Shown: positions 34,805 to 42,705 of the stretch, in pieces
How positions within the stretch are numbered: position 1 is the stretch's first letter
How the letters are laid out: every line of letters begins with the position of its first letter
Source: G020353115 sp964481765
Lineage (GTDB): Bacteria; Bacteroidota; Bacteroidia; Bacteroidales; VadinHA17
Reading direction: 5' to 3'
Length of the DNA: 64,000 bases
Assembly: GCA_964481765.1 (NCBI GenBank)
Contig: CAYZVJ010000001.1
Location: forward strand, 19,221 to 83,220
Position numbers and translations under genes: made by a program
Notes under the pieces: model-generated
The model's database searches: none
Told to the model about the DNA's origin: nothing
What the model saw: only the letters and a program-made list of their open reading frames with translations

Positions 34805-34855
34805 CTTTTTTGCAGTCCCTGCCGGACAATAGAATTAATGCTTAAAACAAACACA

Positions 34856-36265
34856 TTATCTCTTTCCGGAATTTTTGCCGGGAGCCGTTTTCCCTCTTGC
34901 TATAGAGGCAAAGATACCACCAAAACAGAGAATAGAAAAAATAAGGAATGCCATTTTCACACTTGATAAAAATTCCGCATGATTGGATGGATTGATTTCA
35001 GTCCGGCCAATGAACAGGGAAAAGAGCATCATAGCAATGCCCATACTGAACATCTGACCGACCGCTCGCATGGTTGCCTGTGTGCCGGATGCAACACCGA
35101 GGAATTTTTTTTCCACGGAATTCATGATGGCATTTACATTGGGTGAGGAGAATAGTGCAAAACCTGTACCCAGGATCAGCAGATTAATAATGATTACCAG
35201 CATGGAGGTAGCAGGAGTGAGAAAGACAAGCAGGAAGAGCCCCACCATGGATAATCCCATACCAATGGAAGCCACGACCCTGGATTCAATCTTATCAGAA
35301 AGTTTTCCGGAGATCGGTGATAGTATGGCCATAATGATCGGTTGGGAAACAAGGACCAGGCCTGCATTCTGAGGAGAAAGATCCTTGATATATTGCAGGT
35401 AGAGGCTCAGCAGAAAACCGGTTGCAAAAGTTGCGGCATAGTTAATCAATGCCGCCAGATTTGAGAATGCAAAAACACGGTTGTACCGGAAGAGATTTAT
35501 TTCAAGAATCGGGTATGCCGACCTTTTTTCAACCCGGAACAAACAAACAAACAACATCAACCCGGAAACGATAATTACCCAGCCAAACCATTCCGGGAGA
35601 AGCGTAAATCCATACATCAGCAGAAATAGCGCCGCTCCATACAATATACTGCCCTGCCAGTCGAATCGCTCTTTGGCCGCATCAGCCCAATCCTGTTTTA
35701 GCATTAAAAGAATCAGGATAATAGCGGATAGTCCGATCGGTACAAGAACCAGAAAGATACTTTTCCAGCCCAGGTATTGGGTCAGTAATCCTCCACCAAA
35801 CGGTCCGATCGATAAACCGATATAGACGGCTGAAACGTTGATGCCCAAAGGCCTGCCACGTTCTCCAGGAGGATAGACAGAAGTGATAATCGCGGTGCTG
35901 GTGCTAAAGATCATGGAGCTTCCAAGACCCTGTACTACTCTGAAGGCAATCAGTTGATGAATGCTGGCAGAGAGGGCACACAGGATGGAAGTGATGATAA
36001 ACAGGGCAAGACCAATGGTATAGATCTTTTTTCTGCCAACAATATCGGCCAGCTTGCCAAGGGGAACAAGAAAAATGGCGGCAGACAGGATATACGAAGT
36101 AGCCACCCAGGAGATTTGAACAGCGTTGGCATTGAACTCTTTCCCAATCGTAGGTAATGCCACGTTAATTGCAGAACCCATGAACGGAGTCATGAACGAT
36201 GCGATAACGGCAATGGATAACGCGGTTCGTTTAACGGATGTGTCGGGAAAATCCTGGTGAATCAT
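34856..36265 (-). CDS. MFS drug exporter, DHA2/EmrB-QacA type
   Basis: 469 residues with about 14 hydrophobic helices. Motif A GKLADIVGRKKI lies between helices 2 and 3. Motif C, typical of antiporters, is seen as SIGPFGGGLLTQYLGWKSIF in helix 5. The opening ASFMTPFMGSAINVALPTIG is characteristic of the DHA2 family. Such proteins export drugs or metabolites using the proton gradient. Substrate is unknown. It lacks an adjacent membrane-fusion protein (EmrA) or regulator, so a tripartite pump is not indicated. It is the middle gene of a leftward run between dtd and deoC. Confidence 0.88.
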   Translation of the reverse strand: MIHQDFPDTSVKRTALSIAVIASFMTPFMGSAINVALPTIGKEFNANAVQISWVATSYILSAAIFLVPLGKLADIVGRKKIYTIGLALFIITSILCALSASIHQLIAFRVVQGLGSSMIFSTSTAIITSVYPPGERGRPLGINVSAVYIGLSIGPFGGGLLTQYLGWKSIFLVLVPIGLSAIILILLMLKQDWADAAKERFDWQGSILYGAALFLLMYGFTLLPEWFGWVIIVSGLMLFVCLFRVEKRSAYPILEINLFRYNRVFAFSNLAALINYAATFATGFLLSLYLQYIKDLSPQNAGLVLVSQPIIMAILSPISGKLSDKIESRVVASIGMGLSMVGLFLLVFLTPATSMLVIIINLLILGTGFALFSSPNVNAIMNSVEKKFLGVASGTQATMRAVGQMFSMGIAMMLFSLFIGRTEINPSNHAEFLSSVKMAFLIFSILCFGGIFASIARGKTAPGKNSGKR

Positions 36266-36304
36266 GTTGCTGTTTTACATGGATAGCAAGTCAGGTAAGT
36301 TGAA

Positions 36305-36757
36305 CTATTCTCTGTTTTTTGTGTCAATCCATATCGTTACCGGACCATCATTAATGAGGTTGATCTGCATGTATGCTCCAAATTCTCCGGTCTTTACGGT
36401 TTTCCCCAGCATTGTTCCCAGTTGTTTTACAAACGCGTTGTATAACGGAATGGCTAATTCCGGCTTAGCGGCCCTTATGTAGGAAGGGCGATTCCCCTTT
36501 TTTGTCTTGGCATGAAGTGTAAACTGACTGACGGCCAGTGCATCGCCATCAACTTCCGTTATGGGTACATTCATGATTCCCTGCTCATCATCAAAAATTC
36601 GCAACTGGGCAATTTTCCTGCATAACCACACTACATCGTCCACGGTGTCTTCAATTTCTATTCCAAGCAGGATCAACAAACCGTGGCCAATTTCTGATAT
36701 AATTTCTTCTTCGATGCTTACTGAAGCATGGGTTACTCGTTGTATAACTGCGCGCAT
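36305..36757 (-). CDS. dtd: D-aminoacyl-tRNA deacylase
   Basis: 150 residues, the exact family size. Dtd hydrolyses D-amino acids (and glycine) mischarged on tRNA. Visible motifs are the opening MRAVIQRVTHASV, the SQFTL catalytic-pocket segment (about 78-82), and the NDGPVT Gly-cisPro motif near the C-terminus (about 136-141) that gives chiral selectivity. It begins 32 bases after the amidase gene's stop and ends 40 bases before the MFS start. Confidence 0.95.
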   Translation of the reverse strand: MRAVIQRVTHASVSIEEEIISEIGHGLLILLGIEIEDTVDDVVWLCRKIAQLRIFDDEQGIMNVPITEVDGDALAVSQFTLHAKTKKGNRPSYIRAAKPELAIPLYNAFVKQLGTMLGKTVKTGEFGAYMQINLINDGPVTIWIDTKNRE

Positions 36758-36788
36758 ATGTCGTTGTTTTTTCCTGCATCATTCGGCT

Positions 36789-38489
36789 TTACTCAGCAGG
36801 TCTTGCTGCGAGGGTGAACATTCGGGGATGAAGGTCATCAAAATCGGTTTCTTCCTGATACATTGCAGCAACAGCAAGAATGGTTGCCTCATCAAAGAGA
36901 TTGCCTATAAACGAGATGCTGGTTGGGGTTCCCCGCTGGTTAAATCCATTGGGTACCACCACAACCGGATGTCCCGTGAGATTGGTTATGAGGAGCTGGT
37001 TCCCGCCATAGCTGGGTGTAACGATGAGGTCGTATTGTTCCATTAGTTTCTGCATCTCCTGAATGAGCAGGTAGCGAATACGGTTTGCCTGGATGTATTC
37101 AACGGCAGGGATAAATCGTGCCTGCCGGAACAGGTTGGGCCAGGCTCCCCTGTTTTGACGAACCAGGAGCGTATCCCTGTTGGACCGGGTAAGCTCATCA
37201 AATGCAGCTGCCGCTTCGGCATTCAGAATGATTTGCAGAGAAGAAACAGGCAGCGTATCAGGGAAGGAGACCGGAATGAGTTCAGCGCCCATCTTTTTCA
37301 GGACCGCGAGTGTTTTTTTGTCGTTCTTTTTCGTTAGATAATCTGCATCGAACGCCTCTTTGAGATAGCCGATTTTCAGCTCTGAAAGATCCAGGGAGGA
37401 TTTGTAGTTGAATGGCAGATCGACCAGGGTCTGGTCAATTCCGTCCGAACCGATCATGGCCTGGAATACCAGTGCACAATCGGCAGCATTTCTGCAGATC
37501 GGTCCAATTTTGTCCATGGTCCAGCTTAAGGCCATAGCCCCGGTTCTGCTAACCCGACCATAGGTAGGTCTGAGACCCGATGTTCCACAACGTGTCGAGG
37601 GAGAGACGATAGAACCCAGGGTTTCCGTTCCTATGGAAAAGGGGACCAGGCCGGCGGCAGTTGCTGAAGCTGAGCCGGCAGAAGAGCCACTGGAACCCTG
37701 CCTGAGATCCCATGGATTTCTTGTTGTATCGGCATACCAGACATCCCCCATGGCTAAAGCACCCATGGATAATTTAGCCAACAGCACAGCACCCGCCTCT
37801 TCCAGTTTTTTCACAACCGTTGCCGTTTCATCAATGATTTGATCCTTAAAGGGGGCTGCACCCCAGGTCGTTTTATATCCCGCTACTGCAAGCAAGTCTT
37901 TCACACCATAGGGAATGCCATGCAGAGGGCCCCTGTATATACCCTGAGCGATCTCTTCATCCGCCCGGGTCGCTTGTGCAAGGGCTACATCTTCTGTCAG
38001 GGTGATGACACAATGGAGGGTATCCCCGTATCGCTTCAGACGACCTAAGAAAAACTGCGTCAATTCAACCGATTTAATTTTTTGGCTTTTTATCAGTTGT
38101 GCAAGTTCTGCAACGCTATAAAAAGCAAGGTCTTCCCTGTTTTCCGGTAAAGAAACATTTTCCGGCAAGCCCCATTCAATCAGTTCCTGTTTTTGAGGAA
38201 AAGTGGCACCGATTGGAATGGGATTGAACTGGATCGAAGGAGGAATGCTATTGTCAAGAGGACAAGAGCGGATTTCATTGTATAACTGCGTATAATAGGC
38301 AAGGCCCCCCGACATCTGGGCCCTCTCCTTCTGGTCAAACTGTAACCCCATGTGATTTTCTGCTTCAAGGATGACCGTGTCGGGAAGCACTGTGCTGGTT
38401 TCTGTTTCATCAGATTTCGATGTTGAATCATGCTTACAGGCATGGATCACGATGAAAAAAAGCAACAGGACCGGAATGGATCTGAACAT
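36789..38489 (-). CDS. Amidase-signature family lipoprotein
   Basis: 566 residues from the ATG at 38489, which starts a lipoprotein signal (MFRSIPVLLLFFIVIHAC, predicted lipidated Cys18). The frame continues to 38531. The amidase-signature fold has its Ser-cisSer-Lys triad: Lys in GVKDLL (about 200), the cis-Ser in GSSGSSAGSA (about 267) and the nucleophile Ser in GTETLGSI (about 290). These enzymes hydrolyse amides. The lipoprotein signal puts this one at the periplasmic face of a membrane, which excludes a GatA role in tRNA amidation. Substrate unknown. It lies 52 bases after the phosphofructokinase gene. Confidence 0.9.
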   Translation of the reverse strand: MFRSIPVLLLFFIVIHACKHDSTSKSDETETSTVLPDTVILEAENHMGLQFDQKERAQMSGGLAYYTQLYNEIRSCPLDNSIPPSIQFNPIPIGATFPQKQELIEWGLPENVSLPENREDLAFYSVAELAQLIKSQKIKSVELTQFFLGRLKRYGDTLHCVITLTEDVALAQATRADEEIAQGIYRGPLHGIPYGVKDLLAVAGYKTTWGAAPFKDQIIDETATVVKKLEEAGAVLLAKLSMGALAMGDVWYADTTRNPWDLRQGSSGSSAGSASATAAGLVPFSIGTETLGSIVSPSTRCGTSGLRPTYGRVSRTGAMALSWTMDKIGPICRNAADCALVFQAMIGSDGIDQTLVDLPFNYKSSLDLSELKIGYLKEAFDADYLTKKNDKKTLAVLKKMGAELIPVSFPDTLPVSSLQIILNAEAAAAFDELTRSNRDTLLVRQNRGAWPNLFRQARFIPAVEYIQANRIRYLLIQEMQKLMEQYDLIVTPSYGGNQLLITNLTGHPVVVVPNGFNQRGTPTSISFIGNLFDEATILAVAAMYQEETDFDDLHPRMFTLAARPAE

Positions 38490-38541
38490 GAAATATTGGT
38501 TTAAAGGAGTTTGAGAACGGGTCATGATCATGGGTGTAATG

Positions 38542-39753
38542 TTATTCCTCGCTGGCCATCAGGAAGAATGGTTTCATTTCAAAGCTATGATAAAATGGCC
38601 GCAATCGTTCGGTATTGTAATTCTCTTTTACATTCACGATCTTTTTGTGACTGATCACTACATCCAGCGGGACATTATCATACCTTCCATTTTTCAGAAC
38701 CACCAATCGGCCGTGGATTCCTTTCAGGATAAGATCGAGGGCAAGATTTCCAAATGCCATGGGTACGATGGAGTCCATCGCATCCGGGTCACCACCACGA
38801 ACCATGTACCCTAATTTCTGGTTAATGATGTTGATGGTTTTGCCTTTGTTGTAGGTTGCAGAACGATTCTTCAATTCTGCTGAAACGAGATCACCGATAC
38901 CACCCAGCTTCGCATGTCCGTATGCATCTTTTTCGGCATTCTTAAAAACCATCTCACCTCCTTTGAACATGGCCCCTTCCGAAACGATTACAACCGAGTA
39001 TTTGCTCGGATTATGGTTCCTGTCTTCCACCAGCAGTTTTGTCAGCAATTCGATATCGAATTTGTATTCCGGGATCACACAGCGGTTGGCCGCCCCGGCC
39101 ATCGTTGGCAGCATGGCTGTAAATCCGGCATAACGTCCGAAGACTTCCATAACCAGCAGGCGTTCATGCGATCCCGCGGATGTACGAAGGGTGTTTGTCA
39201 TCATGATTGTACGGGTCACACAGGTACTGAAACCAATGCAATAATCGGTTCCCGGAACATCATTGTCCATGGTTTTTGGAATGGCAACCACCTTTACTCC
39301 TTCTTTGTATAGCCTGACTCCATAGCTTAATGTATCGTCCCCTCCTATGGGAATCAGGTAATCGATACCAAGCCAGCTCAAGTTCATAACGACTTCGTCG
39401 GTCAGATCGTTGTATTTGTCCTTATATTTCTCTTTCAGGTGTTCCGGAATATCGGCTTGCCTCATGTGGCTTGGACGTGTACGGGAAGAGTGTAGAAAAG
39501 TCCCCCCTGTACGTCCCGCTTTATTTACAATATCATCTGTAAGGATCATATAACAATTGCTGTTATCCGCATTTTTGTCTCGAATCAGCTCAGTGATACC
39601 AGCCCAGCCCCGTCTTAACCCGATCACCCGGTACCCTTCTCGATTCGCCCGGATAGTAACTGCCCGGATAGCAGGATTCAAACCGGGAACATCTCCACCA
39701 CCGGTCAGTATTCCAATTACGCCCTTGCTGTTTTTATTCTTAATTTGTGTCAT
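38542..39753 (-). CDS. 6-phosphofructokinase, PPi-dependent by signature
   Basis: 403 residues. The family opening GILTGGGDVPGLNPAIR is clear, as is GRYAGF. The donor-specificity positions read GGDD (Asp140) and PKTMDND (Lys160). Those correspond to E. coli PfkA Gly104 and Gly124. The Asp plus Lys pair is the hallmark of pyrophosphate-dependent enzymes, whereas ATP enzymes have Gly at the first position. So it probably phosphorylates fructose 6-phosphate reversibly with PPi. This is inference from residues, not assay. It is followed by the lipoprotein amidase and preceded by a 93-base region with a hairpin. Confidence 0.88.
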   Translation of the reverse strand: MTQIKNKNSKGVIGILTGGGDVPGLNPAIRAVTIRANREGYRVIGLRRGWAGITELIRDKNADNSNCYMILTDDIVNKAGRTGGTFLHSSRTRPSHMRQADIPEHLKEKYKDKYNDLTDEVVMNLSWLGIDYLIPIGGDDTLSYGVRLYKEGVKVVAIPKTMDNDVPGTDYCIGFSTCVTRTIMMTNTLRTSAGSHERLLVMEVFGRYAGFTAMLPTMAGAANRCVIPEYKFDIELLTKLLVEDRNHNPSKYSVVIVSEGAMFKGGEMVFKNAEKDAYGHAKLGGIGDLVSAELKNRSATYNKGKTINIINQKLGYMVRGGDPDAMDSIVPMAFGNLALDLILKGIHGRLVVLKNGRYDNVPLDVVISHKKIVNVKENYNTERLRPFYHSFEMKPFFLMASEE

Positions 39754-39780
39754 TTGTTCCTGTATTATAGCGTTATTTAT

Positions 39781-39819
39781 TTCGGTTTCTCGCCGTACAT
39801 TCCGGTTTTGAAAACCGAA
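39781..39819. promoter_or_regulatory. Inverted-repeat cluster upstream of phosphofructokinase
   Basis: TTCGGTTT (39781-39788) pairs with AAACCGAA (39812-39819), while CGGTTTTGAAAACCG (39803-39817) is itself a palindrome sharing the right arm. So two alternative hairpins are possible. It lies between the preceding gene's stop (39847) and the phosphofructokinase ATG (39753). It could be a terminator, leader or operator; no long T-tract is present. Confidence 0.3.
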
Positions 39820-39846
39820 TAAAAGTATTAAAAAACCGGTTCAAAA

Positions 39847-40485
39847 TCATTCCACGTTGGAATCCTGCCAATGCTGATTGTGCCTTATCCAGTTTTTAAA
39901 CCCAATGACAAAAAAGAAAAAACCGGAGAGAAATGTCACGGCAAGCATCCCAAAATGAATGGAGAGAAAAACAGACAGATACCGGAGTTTGGTATTTTTA
40001 CTCCGGATATTGGCCTGTACGATCTTAAGATCCCGCTCTTTCTGGTTAAAGGACCGGATTCGTTCCATCAGCTGGTTTGATTTTTCGGTAAAGAGCGGAT
40101 TCAATGAATCGATCATTCTTTCATCCGCCAGGATTCCGCGGTTGTATAAATCCCCAATTGTATCCAGCAGGTGGGGCTCATCTGCCGTTCTGTTCATCAG
40201 TGCATTGATGGAATCATTCACAGAAACGGAATGATTGATCAGCTGGTTGATCTCATTGTTGGCCTGAGTTACCTCGGTGTTCAGGTCGTTCATCTGCTCT
40301 CTGGAAAGGCCGTGTTCCATAGACAGTACTTCTGCCGCTGCTTCTTCTACCTGTTTCTCCCGTATCAGATCAACCCGTTTTACCAATAACGATTCAATGC
40401 GCATGGGCATATACGAGAAACTGAAAAGAAGGAGAATAAAACCGATGATGGTGTTAAAAGCATGGATATTCGATACGTTATTCAT
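39847..40485 (-). CDS. Two-helix membrane protein with coiled coil, unknown
   Basis: 212 residues from the ATG at 40485; the open frame extends seven codons to a TTG at 40506. A first transmembrane helix is at about 11-28 (IIGFILLLFSFSYM). A long charged coiled-coil region rich in Glu, Asn and Leu follows (about 35-165). A second helix is at about 171-193 (FLSIHFGMLAVTFLSGFFFFVIG). The topology places the coiled coil probably in the periplasm. No conserved motif is recognised. It lies between the M14 peptidase (73 bases upstream) and the phosphofructokinase gene. Confidence 0.65.
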   Translation of the reverse strand: MNNVSNIHAFNTIIGFILLLFSFSYMPMRIESLLVKRVDLIREKQVEEAAAEVLSMEHGLSREQMNDLNTEVTQANNEINQLINHSVSVNDSINALMNRTADEPHLLDTIGDLYNRGILADERMIDSLNPLFTEKSNQLMERIRSFNQKERDLKIVQANIRSKNTKLRYLSVFLSIHFGMLAVTFLSGFFFFVIGFKNWIRHNQHWQDSNVE

Positions 40486-40579
40486 AGTATCCGGATTTTT
40501 ATGCAAGGCGTCTATCGCGGTTCAGTTCGTTCAGATACGCTTATCATGCCCCCATGATCATTTGGCAGACAGGAGAAAA

Positions 40580-42541
40580 TCACTCCCTGCTAAAATCAAG
40601 TGTCATCTTTTTGTTCAAGACGCCTCCGCGCGTTGATGATATACTGATACTACACGTTACATCTCTTTTCTGGTAAATCCGAACAGTAAAGATAGCCTGA
40701 CCGGTTTCACCTCCGGGAGTAAATCCGCAATCCACACTTGCAGTGCGTTGATTACGGGAGAACCGGTCGTAATACAAGTTACGACCTTCACCTGACTCCT
40801 CCTCTTCCCTTATTATTTTCAATACCGGTTTTTTCCCCGTTACCATCTCTTTTTCAAATTCAATGGTGACCTGGTCTTCACGAACGATCTTTACCAGGTG
40901 TGCCTGTTTCAAGGCGGTGGGCAATTTCCCGGTATTCTGAAACGAGATGGTGATCTGAAAATCGGCTGAGTCATTGCCATAGGATGCGGTCTTTTCCAGA
41001 TTGACATCACTCCATGCGAGACACGGCAGATGGTTTACCATTTCGAGGTTGAACAATGCCTGGTTTTTAGCCCAGGGTAAAAGCTCTTTTGCCGGGGGAT
41101 TCTGGGAGAAGAATTTTGGATGAAATCCTCCGATTTCAGCTTCTCCGTGAACAGGATGTACAAACGGTTTCCATGTAATAAACCCGGTGCCCTCATTCTC
41201 TTCATCGTCCCACCTGAGCAGATCCAGCTGGTCGATATCATCATCCCCGTCATAATCTTTAAACCGTCCCCCGTTCCATAATTCATCACCATACCAGATG
41301 GCACCGAGATACCAGTATCCAAAATCGGGGCCATGTCCAAAGAGCGGATTCCCATGTCCGTAATCCTGGTATACATCCCCGGCTCGTTCATAGCCGGTAA
41401 TTCCCTTTCCAATGCTGTCAAAATATTCATACCACGCCAGGTCTTCCACGTACATTCTCTCTTCAGAGGGGGATGTTGATGGAGCCCGGAGATGCATTGG
41501 TACTCGTGTATCCATTGAATTTACTATATATACATTGGGATGGCTTAACAGGAATGTCACAACCGACCGGGTTTCAATCTCACTGAGCGGATATTCCCCG
41601 GCGCCACGCTGGGTGAATCCGCGTCCGGTAGCCTCGACATGCTGTTCCGGCCTCCAGTTTTCAGGATAATTGCGGTGAAGGTCCAGTCCGCCGATACCAT
41701 CTTCATTCACCCGGCCATCCCCATCATTATCAATCCCCTCAGATTCAGTCAAATAGATCCCTTCTCCTTCCGGAACCCTCATCATGAGCCTGCCGCTTGG
41801 ATCATCCGGATCAGGCTTCATATTTCCCCGTTTTTTATCTTTCCAGCGTACGGTGAGTATAACCCCGTCCCCATCAAGGTCCTCCGGAGAGTCTTCATCG
41901 ATAAGACCATCCAGGTCATTGTCCGTCGGCTTTACGGTACTGCGGTTGCTTTGTGCTGTGTGCATATAGAGGGTATGTCCGTCGGGATTATTAATGGGAC
42001 GGGCATAGATCGTTTTCGTGTCCAGCATTTCTGTTATTTCTGCATTGTTGCCATATTGTTCAAGCAGATACTGGATCATCCACAGAACGGATTCTGCACT
42101 GGTTACCTCTCCACTATGACGATTTCCTTCAAAAAAGGCAGCCGGTTTGTCTGTATCTTTTCCTGACCGTTTATTGGTAATGGTTACCTGCAGGATGGGT
42201 CTTCCTTCAAAGCTTTCAGCGACCGTATAAAGATCAACCAGATCAGGATACTCATCTGCCCATCGTTTGAGCCAGGTGGCAAATACATCGGCCGAATGAA
42301 AGCGGTCAAACGTGAGTTTATCGGATGCTGTATACTCAACCTCAGGATACCTGACCTGAGGGAAAAAACTGATTCCGTGCCGTTCTCCCTTGACCGTATA
42401 CCAGAGTGTATCCTGATCGGACTCAGGCCAGCTCTCTTCATGCAAAGGAAGGTAACCCTGGGCTAACAAGGTGGCGGAAAACAAAAAGAGACTGTATATC
42501 ATCATGAACAGTCGGGCGGGGAGAAAGAGATTCTTTTTCAT
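40580..42541 (-). CDS. Secreted M14 carboxypeptidase-like protein, altered zinc site
   Basis: 653 residues with a signal peptide (about 1-28, cleavage near LLAQ). The M14 domain begins around residue 70. The HxxE zinc motif is intact in NRHSGEVTSAE (His142, Glu145), and the Arg-Asn pair is in LDLHRNYPENW (about 290). The usual third zinc ligand, expected as SFHT, reads NSMDTR here, placing Asp344 where His should be; His350 is nearby. Two Asp-rich inserts resembling calcium loops (DNDLDGLIDED about 208-218; DNDGDGRVNED about 271-281) interrupt the domain, as in related secreted M14 proteins. It probably binds peptides or peptidoglycan. Activity is uncertain. Confidence 0.82.
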   Translation of the reverse strand: MKKNLFLPARLFMMIYSLFLFSATLLAQGYLPLHEESWPESDQDTLWYTVKGERHGISFFPQVRYPEVEYTASDKLTFDRFHSADVFATWLKRWADEYPDLVDLYTVAESFEGRPILQVTITNKRSGKDTDKPAAFFEGNRHSGEVTSAESVLWMIQYLLEQYGNNAEITEMLDTKTIYARPINNPDGHTLYMHTAQSNRSTVKPTDNDLDGLIDEDSPEDLDGDGVILTVRWKDKKRGNMKPDPDDPSGRLMMRVPEGEGIYLTESEGIDNDGDGRVNEDGIGGLDLHRNYPENWRPEQHVEATGRGFTQRGAGEYPLSEIETRSVVTFLLSHPNVYIVNSMDTRVPMHLRAPSTSPSEERMYVEDLAWYEYFDSIGKGITGYERAGDVYQDYGHGNPLFGHGPDFGYWYLGAIWYGDELWNGGRFKDYDGDDDIDQLDLLRWDDEENEGTGFITWKPFVHPVHGEAEIGGFHPKFFSQNPPAKELLPWAKNQALFNLEMVNHLPCLAWSDVNLEKTASYGNDSADFQITISFQNTGKLPTALKQAHLVKIVREDQVTIEFEKEMVTGKKPVLKIIREEEESGEGRNLYYDRFSRNQRTASVDCGFTPGGETGQAIFTVRIYQKRDVTCSISISSTRGGVLNKKMTLDFSRE

Positions 42542-42651
42542 CGTATAATTTTTTCTGCTTGAAAGTAATCATTTTTGTTGAAGAGTCAGAATGGAAAACG
42601 AATAAATTGCATGCATATCATTTCATTCCATGTAATGATTACGGGATAGAT
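42542..42651. other. Divergent region between M14 and TonB receptor genes
   Basis: The spacer between the divergent M14 and TonB-receptor starts must hold the leftward M14 promoter. No exact TAnnTTTG match on the minus strand was seen here. Nothing else was recognised. Confidence 0.35.
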
Positions 42652-42668
42652 TAATTTTGGTATTTTTG
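42652..42668 (+). promoter_or_regulatory. Tandem -7 promoter elements for TonB receptor
   Basis: Two adjacent exact TAnnTTTG matches, TAATTTTG (42652-42659) and TATTTTTG (42661-42668), lie 38-54 bases before the receptor ATG. Only one is likely used. No ideal -33 was found. Confidence 0.45.
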
Positions 42669-42705
42669 AAATTCTTTATAGAGTAACGCCATTGATCTGC
42701 CTGTC

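Noticed and set aside
39849..39863. ATTCCACGTTGGAAT inverted repeat looked parS-like.
   Set aside because: The core is CACGTTG rather than CACGTG and the flanks differ from parS. It lies inside a coding end.
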